From: Chrysochromulina tobinii
Lineage: Eukaryota; Haptophyta; Prymnesiales; Chrysochromulinaceae
Direction of reading: 5' to 3'
Assembly (NCBI GenBank): GCA_001275005.1
Contig: JWZX01003221.1
Span: forward strand, 1-21,967
Length of the DNA stretch: 21,967 nucleotides
Below the pieces are notes generated by a model. That model worked only from the letters and a program-made list of their open reading frames with translations, made no database searches and was not told the DNA's origin. Every line of letters begins with the position of its first letter. Position 1 is the first letter of the stretch. This document shows positions 1 to 8,047 of the stretch, piece by piece. Position numbers and translations under genes: made by a program.

Positions 1-358
1 CATACCAATACGGCACCATCTGAGCAATCCCCAAAAATCGTCAATACCGTTACAGACTACCCGCGACGGTGCATCGGCACTATCGATACAAGCACAGGAC
101 ACCGCGGACCAGCGGCGCGGTTACGACCGACAGCCGGTTGACAGCCGGGAGCCGGCATGAAAATGTGCACAGTCTCTTCGCTCGTTTTTGTGGTTTTACC
201 CAACCGTGTACGGGCGTACCCAGTTGCCAGTACCGGGCGGAGCCGGCGCTTCGCCTAGAACGCGGCGCCGGCATCAGACCTACTGTGGCTACTGAACCGT
301 CGACTGTACCGGGTACGGACCCGACGCGACGCGCGAGTAACGCGCGAGGTGCGCAGAT
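1..358. other. Left-end sequence without a supportable gene
   Basis: I see no gene here that stands up. The only open frame crossing it on the plus strand is Arg/Thr-rich, lacks a recognisable domain and overlaps the end of the minus-strand gene at 359. A short repeated ACAGCCGG (about 130-148) is visible. The stretch probably holds the 3' flank of that minus-strand gene. A gene extending in from the left edge cannot be excluded. Confidence 0.5.
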
Positions 359-1573
359 TCAGACGTTGACCACGTTCCGCGTAGCATCCCCACCACCGAA
401 CCAGGCACGCATGCGGAACCACTTCTTCGAGGCCGCCGTGCCCGGCGGCACCATGGCCGTGCCGAGAATCGGCCGCCCGACGACGACCTGAGGGTGAGGC
501 GGCAGGGGCGGCAGGGGCTCCTGGGCCTGCAGGAGCGGGTTCGCGGGCACGTACATGTATGACGCTCCAGGCTGCAGTGGCTGCAGATGCGGCTGCAGAT
601 GCGGCTGCTCCAGTTGTGTCATGGCGTGAGGCCGAGGCGGCAACACGAGCTGAATCGGCGTCACGTTCGTAATCACGTTCGGAGGAGGCACATGCTGCAA
701 GAGCCAGTGCTTAGTCTTGGCGGTTTCGAGCGTTACTACGAGCGCCGCTTCGAGCGCCTCCAGACGATCGAGCTCCGCCTCCTCAGCCTCTAGCGCTGCC
801 AGCTCCCGATCGAGCACGTCGTCCTCTGCTGTGGCTGTCGTCGCAGCCGCCGCAGCCTCAGTGACAGCCTCAGCAACCTCCGCAGCCTCAGCAGCTAGGG
901 CCGCAGCCGGCGCACTGGGGAGCAGCTCGCATCTGTCAGATGAGAGAGCCATCTCCCACTGCACTGATATTCGTTGCGCCTCTCGCAGGCGCTTCCAGGT
1001 GGGTGCTGGCAAGCCGCGCCTTTGGAGTAGCACGGGCAGGAGGGCGTGCTCACCGGTGGGTGGCGGCAGAAGCGCAGGCGGTGGTAAGCCTCGAGGTGGT
1101 ATCTCCACTGTTGACGGAACTTCGGGATCGGCAACTAGGTCTGACCAATATCGCCTGCGACCTGGCGTAGCGTGCTGTACTTGCTCTACACGCGAATGCT
1201 GGCGCAGTCGCTGCCGTGCAGCGATCGCGTTGAGCCGCGCCTGCTCTGCAGCATATTTAGCTTCCTCTGCTGACAGCTCCGCCTCCTCAGCTGCCAGAAC
1301 AGCATCTTCTTCTGCAATTGCAGCTTCCTCTGCGGCACGTAGAGCCAGTTGGAGCTGCACCTGCAGCTCGAAATCCTCCTCCTCACCTGCTTCCTCCGCA
1401 CCACCACGTCCTCCAGTCCTCCACGCCTCCTCCCGTACTCCATGCTGCAAATTCGTTGGCTGCAACTGTGGCTCGGGGCGGGTGCTGGGCACAAAAACAC
1501 GGTGTCTCGCGGGGCGGCTCGGACCGAAATTCGTGTCGAAAACGCAGAGATAAAAGACGTTCGCACTTCGCAT
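359..1573 (-). CDS. Hypothetical Ala/Glu-rich coiled-coil and Pro/Gln-rich protein
   Basis: I do not recognise a family. From the ATG at 1573 the frame encodes 404 residues. Residues about 60-125 are Ala/Glu-rich (runs such as AEEAELSAEEAKYAAEQA), predicted helical or coiled coil. A Pro-rich segment follows (PPRGLPPPALLPPP). A second Ala/Glu helix lies at roughly residues 220-280. The tail is Pro/Gln/His-rich with a QPHLQPHLQP mini-repeat and ends in a basic-aromatic patch (KKWFRMRAWFGGG). The frame opens further upstream, but only by overlapping the neighbouring membrane-protein gene in another frame, so 1573 is the sensible start. There is no signal peptide or membrane segment. A plus-strand frame across the same bases is Ser/Ala-rich and looks like its shadow. 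Because GC-rich DNA makes long chance frames, existence as a gene is likely but not certain. Confidence 0.55.
   Translation of the reverse strand: MRSANVFYLCVFDTNFGPSRPARHRVFVPSTRPEPQLQPTNLQHGVREEAWRTGGRGGAEEAGEEEDFELQVQLQLALRAAEEAAIAEEDAVLAAEEAELSAEEAKYAAEQARLNAIAARQRLRQHSRVEQVQHATPGRRRYWSDLVADPEVPSTVEIPPRGLPPPALLPPPTGEHALLPVLLQRRGLPAPTWKRLREAQRISVQWEMALSSDRCELLPSAPAAALAAEAAEVAEAVTEAAAAATTATAEDDVLDRELAALEAEEAELDRLEALEAALVVTLETAKTKHWLLQHVPPPNVITNVTPIQLVLPPRPHAMTQLEQPHLQPHLQPLQPGASYMYVPANPLLQAQEPLPPLPPHPQVVVGRPILGTAMVPPGTAASKKWFRMRAWFGGGDATRNVVNV
577..606. repeat. 12-bp in-gene repeat encoding QPHL
   Basis: The unit GATGCGGCTGCA is nearly repeated in tandem on the plus strand. Read on the minus strand it gives the repeated LQPH block near the C-terminus of the 359-1573 protein. 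It is a small in-frame expansion, so the protein length is preserved. Confidence 0.6.
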
Positions 1574-1709
1574 GCAACGTGAACGTGGTCCACCTACTAT
1601 GGTCCACCCACACGCACAGCAACCACCCCTAAGCGCCTCACTTGCACGCTTCCGCTGTTCACCACTTCGGTTCGCTGTGTTTGGTTCTTCGTGCACGCGC
1701 CTCACCTCG

Positions 1710-2564
1710 TCACAGCACCGGTTCACCCTTGGCACGAAGCTCGGCCTTGGACAGGCGCGACTGAAGCTCCGCGCCAGCCACGGTGAGTAGCAGCAGCACA
1801 ACGACGGGGCCGTACACGTACGGCGAGCCGAGGATCGTGTCCTTGTACTGGCTCGCACGCGCGATGGTCTGCGTCACGTCGGGCCGGAACGCTAGGAATC
1901 CCTCGAACTTGACACTGTCGGGCGCGTACGGCACGACGGCGAGCCGGAGGAAGTTGGCGACGACGAGATAGGCGCCGAAAAAGGAGCAGCCGACCCTCCA
2001 CGCGAAGTCGCCCGCGTTGCCCGCGAGCACGCCTGTGAGCACCGAAAAGAAGCCGATGCAGCCGAAGGCGACATACTCCGGGGCCAGGCGCGCGAGCATC
2101 GTCTTGTAGAAGAGGTCGCCGATAATCTCGCCGACCACGAGGCCGAGCACGACGAGTACGGACGTGCGCTTAAGCGCGCAGAGCACGCCGAGCAGCAGGC
2201 CGCTCGCGCTCGTCGCCAGGACGATGATCGGACAGCTCGCAAGAGCAGGAGCAAAGATGTTGAGCATGAGCAACGCGAAAGTGCCGCCGAGGTACGTGCC
2301 TGCGAAGAAGTTGACTGGCCGCAGCAGCTTGTATCCAAACACGAACAACGCGACGCCCACGAGAAACGCCGCGCCGCTCATCAGCTGCGCCGGCGCGCTC
2401 GCCGTCGTGCTTGCGATCGCCACAGCCACTGGCATGGAGAAGTCGGCGACCGATGCGGAAGTCGTCTTGAGGAGCTCGAAGCTGACGAAGCACTGGGTGA
2501 AGCGGTCCATCGAACCGCTGATGAACTTGTTCGCATGCTCGAGGTCGGGGATCTCAAGGAGCAT
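1710..2564 (-). CDS. TMEM198/DUF4203-like seven-helix membrane protein
   Basis: The ATG at 2564 gives 284 residues. Seven hydrophobic segments are visible at about residues 61-79, 83-104, 111-131, 135-153, 164-182, 192-213 and 249-266. They are rich in small residues and Gly (GVALFVFGYKLLRP, FFAGTYLGGTFALLM, LGLVVGEIIGD, GFFSVLTGVLAG). This spacing and the GYKLLRP-x-NFFAG turn between helices 1 and 2 fit the DUF4203/TMEM198 family, multi-pass proteins of protists, fungi and animals. The vertebrate member acts at the membrane in Wnt/LRP6 signalling; the role in protists is unknown. Residues 23-50 ahead of helix 1 could include a signal peptide. The frame stays open above 2564 but that stretch is Arg-rich, unconserved-looking, and contains a CG microsatellite, so I start at 2564. 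The C-terminus is short and charged. Confidence 0.8.
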   Translation of the reverse strand: MLLEIPDLEHANKFISGSMDRFTQCFVSFELLKTTSASVADFSMPVAVAIASTTASAPAQLMSGAAFLVGVALFVFGYKLLRPVNFFAGTYLGGTFALLMLNIFAPALASCPIIVLATSASGLLLGVLCALKRTSVLVVLGLVVGEIIGDLFYKTMLARLAPEYVAFGCIGFFSVLTGVLAGNAGDFAWRVGCSFFGAYLVVANFLRLAVVPYAPDSVKFEGFLAFRPDVTQTIARASQYKDTILGSPYVYGPVVVLLLLTVAGAELQSRLSKAELRAKGEPVL

Positions 2565-2668
2565 GTAAGAGGAGCCTCGGCTGTGAGGGAGCGGCGGGCC
2601 GAGAGTGCCGAAATCGCGGAGGAGGGACTGCAAGCGTTTTTCTCGTGTTTCACATGAATACAGGACGG

Positions 2669-2686
2669 CGCGCGCGCGCGCGCGCG
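2669..2686. repeat. (CG)9 microsatellite
   Basis: Nine uninterrupted CG dinucleotides lie about 105 bp upstream of the membrane-protein start codon. Alternating CG can adopt Z-form DNA and is prone to length change. Its position suggests promoter or 5'-UTR DNA. Confidence 0.9.
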
Positions 2687-2943
2687 GAAATGTAAGGTGT
2701 GTGTATTCTGAGCGGGCAGTAACAGTGCCGTAGCACCGGTTGTAAGGTTGTCGCGTCTGTCGTGTTAACGACTTAGCGTTCACACAACTCATTAACTCAC
2801 AACACGTATCACAACCAGATCACAACACGTACGCAATGTTTCACAGACTATGGTTTCACAGCATGACAGCACCTTCGGTTGGCTTCATGCTATAGTGTGT
2901 GTGTGTATACTCCATAAATAACCTCTGAGGTAGAACCTCCCTA

Positions 2944-2989
2944 GAAGCCCGCGAGCGGGCCCAAGCGGGCCCGCGAGCACGCGGGCTTC
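2944..2989. repeat. Imperfect GC-rich inverted repeat (hairpin)
   Basis: The left arm starts GAAGCCCGCG then AGCGGGCCC. The right arm reads GGGCCCGCGAG then CACGCGGGCTTC, which pairs with the left arm apart from a few unpaired bases in the right arm. The loop is only a few bases (about AAGC). The stem would be very stable in DNA or RNA. It is intergenic and has no T-run after it, so a bacterial-type terminator does not apply. Confidence 0.75.
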
Positions 2990-3478
2990 GGAAGATGTAA
3001 TTCCCCTTCCTGGGCGATGCATCCCAATTGGGGCGACGCAGCGGGCTTATGTTTCCTGCCCGGCTTGCTGGCTGCCCAGGGTAAGGTGATCGCCGCGCGC
3101 CCGGTCCTAGGAGCGAGGACGTGGCGTGGTGGCCGCCGAGGTCCGGAGGATCAGCGATCTCACAGGTTCAGGTAAGGTTCAGGATGGATAAAAATGGCGA
3201 GCATGACGAGAGCTTAACGATCACTCCCGGCTGGCAGGGGGCACGCTCCGCGAAACTCCGCTCTGGGTCTCTGCGCGCGGCCCATGAAAAACGTTGTGAT
3301 GCGCCGGCGTTTTCGGTTTTGTCTTAATTTGACGTTTAACTTTTGATAATATCACGATAATCTCCGAACGATACTGTGTCATTATAAAGTCAGCGTATGC
3401 CACACTGAGTGTCTACTATGTAGCTATGTAGATTATGACGGGACAGACGGCCCACCAACTCGCGCCCTACATGCCGGT

Positions 3479-3678
3479 TCAAGGGTCCTTCCGAGGCGGC
3501 GGCTGATTCCGACCGGGTTGGCGGTGGCGATCCGCCACGCGTCCCCGCTTGACGATGAGTGCGCTGCCGCTGGGGTACACGGGCGCGTCGCCGGGGTGGG
3601 CCTTGAGCTCCTTGCGGAAGAGCGCGTTCGGCGGGAAATCTTCCCAAAAGAGCGAGGTGATCGCAGTCGAGTGTGAGC
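3479..3678 (-). pseudogene. Probable exon or gene remnant of unknown family
   Basis: On the minus strand, one frame reads SHSTAITSLFWEDFPPNALF, then RKELKAHPGDAPVYPSG, then SALIVKRGRVADRH, to a TGA at 3479. In the stretch at about 3541-3645 almost every codon ends in G or C, as in the real genes here, which a chance frame would not show. Candidate 3' splice sites precede it: a pyrimidine-rich stretch with CAG ending at 3679, and TCTTTTGGGAAG around 3645. The frame stays open further up but overlaps the kinase gene's 3' end in a different frame. It could be a 3' terminal exon, an alternative last exon of the kinase transcript, or a decayed gene piece. I do not recognise the family. Confidence 0.4.
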
Positions 3679-3806
3679 CTGCTTTAAGAGAGGCGCAATC
3701 GGTACCGTCACAGAGCTTTCTTCGGGCGGGCGCGGGGCGGCTATGCCATCCGCCGCATCCGACGGAGCAATAAATGGTGCGTGCGTAGGAGGGTACAGAG
3801 AGTCCA

Positions 3807-4943
3807 TTACTTGGCAGCGGACGACTCCAGCTGCGCGAGCAGGTTACGCAGGATGACGATAATCTCGGCCATCTCGGGGCGCTCAGCTTGGTCGGTTTTC
3901 CAGCAGCGGGTGAGCAACTCGGCGAGCTCTGGCGGGAAACCCTTTGGGATTTTCGGCCGTTCGTGCAGGGTGCACACTCGCCGATAGAAGCCGCTCACAT
4001 CACAGTCGGCAAACGGGTTTTCGTGCGAGGCCATCTGCCACAGGAGAGTGCCGAGGGCAAAGACCTCAGCCTTATGCGAGTACGGTTTCGACAAGGCGAC
4101 CTCGGGGGCCATGTAGCGGAGCGAGCCGGTGTTGCCGGTGAGTTGGCGCGTCTCGTTGCCGTCAAGGTCGTCCTCTTTCACGCGCCACAGCTTGGCGAGC
4201 CCAAAGTCGAAGAGGGCGAGCCGCCCGTCAGGCAGGAAGCCAATGTTGTTGGGCTTCAGGTCGCGATGGAGGATGCGGCAGCCGGGGAAGGCGTTGAGGC
4301 GACACTCGGCGTGGCAGTAGTGGAGGGCCTCGGCGAGTTCCATGCCGACGCGCAGAGCGCGCGTCATCGGCCACTTCTTCACCTGCGCGCTCCGAGTCCA
4401 AAAGGGCACAGAGTCGGCCGACTTTGGCAGCTCGGCCGAGAGCACAGATTCGAGCTGCTCGATCACGACGAATGGGAGGCCATGGTCGTCCAGGCCGTGC
4501 GCGATGCCGGCGAGTATATTTTTGTGCCGCATCGTCAGCATGAGCGCACCCTCCGACAGCAGGTCCTTGACCGCCGTCGGGTTGTTTTGCTGCTCCAGCT
4601 TCAGCATCTTGACGACGACGTTCTTGCCGTCGAGCTTTGAGAGGAGGGCCTCGCAGAACTCCCCCGAACCGAGGTATTTCATCGGCTTCTGGAGCTCGTC
4701 GAAGTTGACCTTGCGAGGCAACCGTGCGTAGCTGGACCCTGCGACTTCAGTGACGAGCTGCGCGTCGGCGCCACGCACGTGCGCTAGGCCCTGGGCGGCG
4801 TTTGCGGCGTCCTGGGCTGTAAGAGGATGCTCACTCGGTGGCTCGCCCTTTGAGTGCTTCGAGGAGTCAAGTTCTTGTATGGCATTCCTTGATATGGTCA
4901 ATTTCGATCGCGAGTTCTTCGTGCCGAAGATACTCATGCACAT
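3807..4943 (-). CDS. Tyrosine-kinase-like (TKL) protein kinase
   Basis: From the ATG at 4943 (G at -3) the product is 378 residues; a second ATG lies two codons on. Residues 1-85 are polar and probably disordered. The kinase domain spans about 88-372. It has a glycine loop LGSGEF (91-96), an ATP lysine in VVVKML (K112), a helix-C glutamate (E131 in LLSEGA), a catalytic loop HRDLKPNN (226-233, D228 and N233), DFG (246-248), an activation segment with GSLRYMAPE (APE at 279-281) and a C-lobe CW-x(6)-RPEM motif (347-357). All catalytic residues are present, so it should be active, probably on Ser/Thr. The ILHRDLKPNNIGF and ALFDFGLAK wording matches TKL kinases common in chromist algae. There is no membrane segment or partner domain, suggesting a soluble enzyme. 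Substrate unknown. No intron is needed. Confidence 0.9.
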   Translation of the reverse strand: MCMSIFGTKNSRSKLTISRNAIQELDSSKHSKGEPPSEHPLTAQDAANAAQGLAHVRGADAQLVTEVAGSSYARLPRKVNFDELQKPMKYLGSGEFCEALLSKLDGKNVVVKMLKLEQQNNPTAVKDLLSEGALMLTMRHKNILAGIAHGLDDHGLPFVVIEQLESVLSAELPKSADSVPFWTRSAQVKKWPMTRALRVGMELAEALHYCHAECRLNAFPGCRILHRDLKPNNIGFLPDGRLALFDFGLAKLWRVKEDDLDGNETRQLTGNTGSLRYMAPEVALSKPYSHKAEVFALGTLLWQMASHENPFADCDVSGFYRRVCTLHERPKIPKGFPPELAELLTRCWKTDQAERPEMAEIIVILRNLLAQLESSAAK

Positions 4944-5352
4944 TGCACGCTCCGAAAGAAAAAGCCGACAAGGTCTCACGCAAGCGCCCCTTCAGTCAGT
5001 TCATGCTCGTCGCTTCATTTCGATATCGAAGCTAAAAATAGCCTGAGGGCCAACCGATGATCTTTCACAGCCCGTAGCGAAGGTCCCTGGGTCTCGGCGC
5101 TGCCGCCGGCGGCCGGGAGCGCGCGCGACCGCCAGCGCAACCGGCTTGACAGCGGGTATGAGGGATGTCAGGGATGGGGCGCGCGGGAAACGCAGTCTCG
5201 CCCGCGCGCCCGCACCGGCGCACACAACCTTCGCACCTCGTACAAGCAGATACACGATGGTGGTAATATCAACGCGCCTGTCATGGCTTGGAAGGGAGCA
5301 GAGCAACACTGGATTCGACAGCACGCCACCGCCAGCGCAATTAAAAATGTAC
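4944..5352. other. Intergenic region between kinase and cyclophilin
   Basis: No gene is supported. The region should hold the kinase promoter and the cyclophilin 3' end, both read leftward. A 13-bp sequence ACCGCCAGCGCAA occurs twice, at 5128-5140 and 5328-5340. Open frames here are Arg/Ala-rich and overlap neighbouring genes. Confidence 0.5.
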
Positions 5353-5823
5353 TCAAACCAGCATGACACTCGTGATTCTCACCATCTTCTTCTGCTGATT
5401 AGCGATAGCATCTGCAATGGCATCAACGATCTTGAAAGACACGGTGTCGACTTCAGCGAATACACAATATCCTCCATACGCAGAGTCGAGGTGGGCATTG
5501 GCGCTGAGGTTGATAAAGAACTCGGAGTTGCCGCAGTCGGGCACATCCCAGTGCGCAATGGCTGCCGTGCCGCGTGTGTTGGAGACTATCTTGTGCTGGT
5601 GGGTCTCGTTGACCTTCAGGTCACCCTCTGGATTGGCACGGTTGAGACCATGCGTCCCACACTGGATGACGAAATCGGATCGATAGAAGCTGGCTCCATC
5701 GTAGAGCTTATGTTTGATGAGCTTCTCGATGTACACGGTCGTCTCTGGCGCTGAGTCTTTTCGGAACCTGAGCGTGATGTCACCAAGCTCGGTTTTCAGC
5801 GTGAATCCGGAGGCCGACGCCAT
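5353..5823 (-). CDS. Cyclophilin-type peptidyl-prolyl isomerase, bacterial-like
   Basis: A complete single-domain cyclophilin of 156 residues starting at the ATG at 5823. It isomerises X-Pro peptide bonds in protein folding. The active-site stretch FYRSDFVIQCG (46-56) keeps the catalytic Arg48, Phe51 and Gln54. RGTAAIAH (84-91) and NSEFFINL (99-106) follow the family order, and LD plus GYCVFAEV (112-124) closes the barrel. In human CypA the last motif has a His (KHVVFG) and a nearby Trp; here Tyr119 replaces the His, as in short bacterial PpiB-type enzymes, and cyclosporin binding may be weak. The protein starts directly in the domain, without a targeting sequence, so a cytosolic location is likely. 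The gap to the next gene upstream (6115) is about 290 bp. Endosymbiotic or bacterial origin is possible but not shown. Confidence 0.95.
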   Translation of the reverse strand: MASASGFTLKTELGDITLRFRKDSAPETTVYIEKLIKHKLYDGASFYRSDFVIQCGTHGLNRANPEGDLKVNETHQHKIVSNTRGTAAIAHWDVPDCGNSEFFINLSANAHLDSAYGGYCVFAEVDTVSFKIVDAIADAIANQQKKMVRITSVMLV

Positions 5824-6114
5824 GGATTCACCGTTGTGGAGAAACGAGAATCCATGTGTGAATCACAGCTCGCCACCGAAATGCGATCAAATTAATAAGA
5901 CATAACCGAACACTCAGCCTGTTCAACATAATTGTTTTCTCAGATGAAAACGTAAACAACCACAACCCCCGCCCTCAAAGGAACCAAACGGGGAGACTCG
6001 ACACAGTGACCCATCGCGCGCTCGCGCATTGACCCGCGCACGGTCGCTTTCCACGTCCGTGACCGGGCACGCCGCGCATTCCATAGTCACGGCTCATCAA
6101 TAGCGAGTGTTGTG

Positions 6115-7821
6115 TTAGAAGGCCAGCTTGGCACGCGCCGCGGTGTGCGCCGCCGTCGCAAGCGCCGTGCATTCGCCCACGTCGAGTACGAGATTCTTCT
6201 TGTACACGTCCTCGAATGACAGCAGGTTGCCCTGCACGATCTCTTTCCATACCTGGCCTCCGTCGATGGACGGTTTGGAGCGCATCTCGAGAGGCGCGTC
6301 GAGAGGTGTGAAGACGTCCGCACGCACGGTGTCCGACGCGTCCAGCACACCATCGCTCGCCTGGTGCACCACATTGTACAGCAGGCCGGCCTTGCCTCTT
6401 ATGGGCACGAGCGAGGTCACGTTCACCAGAATACAGTCCTCGAGCTCGACGTAGGGCGCGCTCACGTTGACCAGCACACACCCCTTGCCAACGGTGCCGC
6501 CGCCGAGCGCGCACTTGAGAAGCACCGCTGACTCGTCTGCCTGTGTCGCGCCGCTCAGCACGTTTGCATGCTGCCGGGCTGTGATGCCCAGAAACGTTCG
6601 CAGCGCTTCGGCTTTTGCACTCGGTAGCGTGAGCAGGGCATTGTTCTCGAGGTAGAGGCCCAGGCGGCCGTAGTCCCACCAGTACGTGTCCTTGCCCACG
6701 TCGACGCACGCGAGCAGTACGCCGCCAGTTGGGTCGAAGCGCGCCCGAAAGGCGGCCATTCGCGCGTAGTGTGCGCGCGCCTCGGCCTCGGCCGTTTTCT
6801 TCTTCGCCATCACGGCTACGTAATCGGCCTCTTTGAGAGTGAGGGGCATCCAGAAATGAGGGTCTGAGTCGAGGGTCGCCGTCTTGGCCGCCAGTTCGGG
6901 CGCGAACTCGACGAGTAGCGCTGCCATGAATGGCGCGTCGACTGAGAAGGAGCCAAGAGAGGTACCCACCCGCTCCACGTTGGGGGGTAAGTACGCCATC
7001 GCCATCTCATAAGTCACCTTCTCTAGCTGCGTCGCCGCGCCGCGTGCATCGACGGCGATGAGCCCGTACTGGTGCAGCTCCTCCGCCTCCCACTGCTCCT
7101 TGGTCGGCATCGGGCGCAGCGCCGCAAGGATGTCGGCCGGCTTCGAGGACGGCTGGATGCCAGCCGATGGTACGAAGATTTGATCACCCCAGAAGACAGA
7201 GCAGCGCCCCTTGCGCACGGCCGCGTAGCTCGAGGTCTGACGCATGACACACTCGAGCACGGTGATCGGCACGTCCTCGCCACCCACATTGAGCAGCGCC
7301 GGCAGCTTCACGCCGGGCTTGTTATTGTTCTCAGCGCCCGGCAGAGGCGCCATGCGCGTGCCCTTGCCCGCCGTGTGGTAGAGCGCGACCGAGGCACCGT
7401 CCGCCATGGCTTTGGAGAGATCCATGCCCTTGAGCTCGGCTGCCTTGACCGCCGCCTTCTGGAACGCGTACAGCGTGCCCAGGCCGTTGCCTGCGCCGCC
7501 ATTCCAGTCCTCATGCACGCAGAGCACCGTGCCGGCAGCGCCGGTCACCTGCTCGATGGTGGCCTCGAGGCGCTGCTGCCAGTAGTTCTCGGCGGCGAGG
7601 TTGGAGCAGCACACGATGATCACGTCGAAGCCTTCCGGGCCTTTCATGCGCGCGATCTCTGCCATCATCGTCTCCTCAGCGCGCTTCTTGGACAGGTCGA
7701 TCAGGTAGTTGCCGATGAAAAGGATCGGGTCGTCGGGCCGAGAATTGATGGCGGCGGTGACGGCCTGCGCGATCTTGGCCTGTACATCGAACTCCTTGAG
7801 GTACTCGCGGCTGTTGGACAT
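6115..7821 (-). CDS. Dpy-30 motif fused to a sugar-nucleotidyltransferase-like enzyme
   Basis: The ATG at 7821 gives 568 residues. Residues about 12-48 (KIAQAVTAAINSRPDDPILF, then IGNYLID) match the Dpy-30 dimerisation motif, a two-helix docking module of COMPASS and ciliary proteins. The rest looks like a nucleotidyltransferase. HTAGKGTRMAPL (149-160) resembles the G-x-G-x-GTR-x-PL loop of sugar-phosphate nucleotidylyltransferases, with KPGVKLP (168-174) after it. FWGDQIF (210-216) sits where a metal-binding Asp is expected, and WWDYGRLGLY (381-390) resembles the late sugar-binding W-D motif. Residues 423-470 alternate short hydrophobic strands (LLKCALGGGTVGKGCVLVNV), suggesting a beta-helix like that C-terminal to many such enzymes. 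Likely reaction: NTP plus sugar-1-phosphate to NDP-sugar; sugar unknown. The gene is uninterrupted. A structural, inactive role cannot be excluded. Confidence 0.8.
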   Translation of the reverse strand: MSNSREYLKEFDVQAKIAQAVTAAINSRPDDPILFIGNYLIDLSKKRAEETMMAEIARMKGPEGFDVIIVCCSNLAAENYWQQRLEATIEQVTGAAGTVLCVHEDWNGGAGNGLGTLYAFQKAAVKAAELKGMDLSKAMADGASVALYHTAGKGTRMAPLPGAENNNKPGVKLPALLNVGGEDVPITVLECVMRQTSSYAAVRKGRCSVFWGDQIFVPSAGIQPSSKPADILAALRPMPTKEQWEAEELHQYGLIAVDARGAATQLEKVTYEMAMAYLPPNVERVGTSLGSFSVDAPFMAALLVEFAPELAAKTATLDSDPHFWMPLTLKEADYVAVMAKKKTAEAEARAHYARMAAFRARFDPTGGVLLACVDVGKDTYWWDYGRLGLYLENNALLTLPSAKAEALRTFLGITARQHANVLSGATQADESAVLLKCALGGGTVGKGCVLVNVSAPYVELEDCILVNVTSLVPIRGKAGLLYNVVHQASDGVLDASDTVRADVFTPLDAPLEMRSKPSIDGGQVWKEIVQGNLLSFEDVYKKNLVLDVGECTALATAAHTAARAKLAF

Positions 7822-8047
7822 CGCGAGTTTGGAGGCTGGTCTCGGGTCGCGGCACAGATAGTGCGATGGTGGGGTCGCTATGCAATGCAGGGTCGCAATC
7901 CTGCCGAGTGAACACCTCTCCTCTCATTCACAAGTGACAAGCGAAGCGGCATTGCCCGAGCGTCAAACAGCGTGCTGTGGGGAAAGAGAGGTGTTTACTC
8001 GACAGGTCGCAATCGCTTCTCTACGGTGACGACGGTGAAAAGACACC

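Larger units (their letters stand above)
2565..3478. other. Gene-free stretch upstream of the membrane protein
   Basis: No gene is supported. The stretch holds a (CG)9 run, a TG-rich run near 2894-2908, a strong GC-rich hairpin (2944-2989), a short GGTTCAGG direct repeat near 3165-3182 and an AT-richer patch at about 3320-3420. The promoter of the minus-strand membrane-protein gene must lie in its left part. The AT-rich patch may carry 3' processing signals for the fragment or kinase transcribed toward it. Confidence 0.5.

Noticed and set aside
717-1553. Plus-strand Ser/Ala-rich frame of 278 codons
   Set aside because: It is the antisense shadow of the Ala/Glu-rich minus-strand gene; Ser/Ala-rich runs arise from reversing GC-rich Glu/Ala codons, and no domain is visible.
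2944-2989. Hairpin as a bacterial-type terminator
   Set aside because: No T-run follows on either strand and the genes are eukaryotic.
3888-4640. Plus-strand frame of about 250 codons
   Set aside because: Lies fully antisense to the kinase catalytic domain, whose motifs fix the true strand.
5001-5369. Minus-strand frame of about 122 codons as an N-terminal exon of the kinase
   Set aside because: It overlaps the cyclophilin 3' end, is Arg/Ala-rich without domain, and the kinase already has a good ATG at 4943.
7072-7911. Plus-strand frame of about 279 codons
   Set aside because: Antisense to the Dpy-30/nucleotidyltransferase gene; Arg/His/Leu-rich with no domain.
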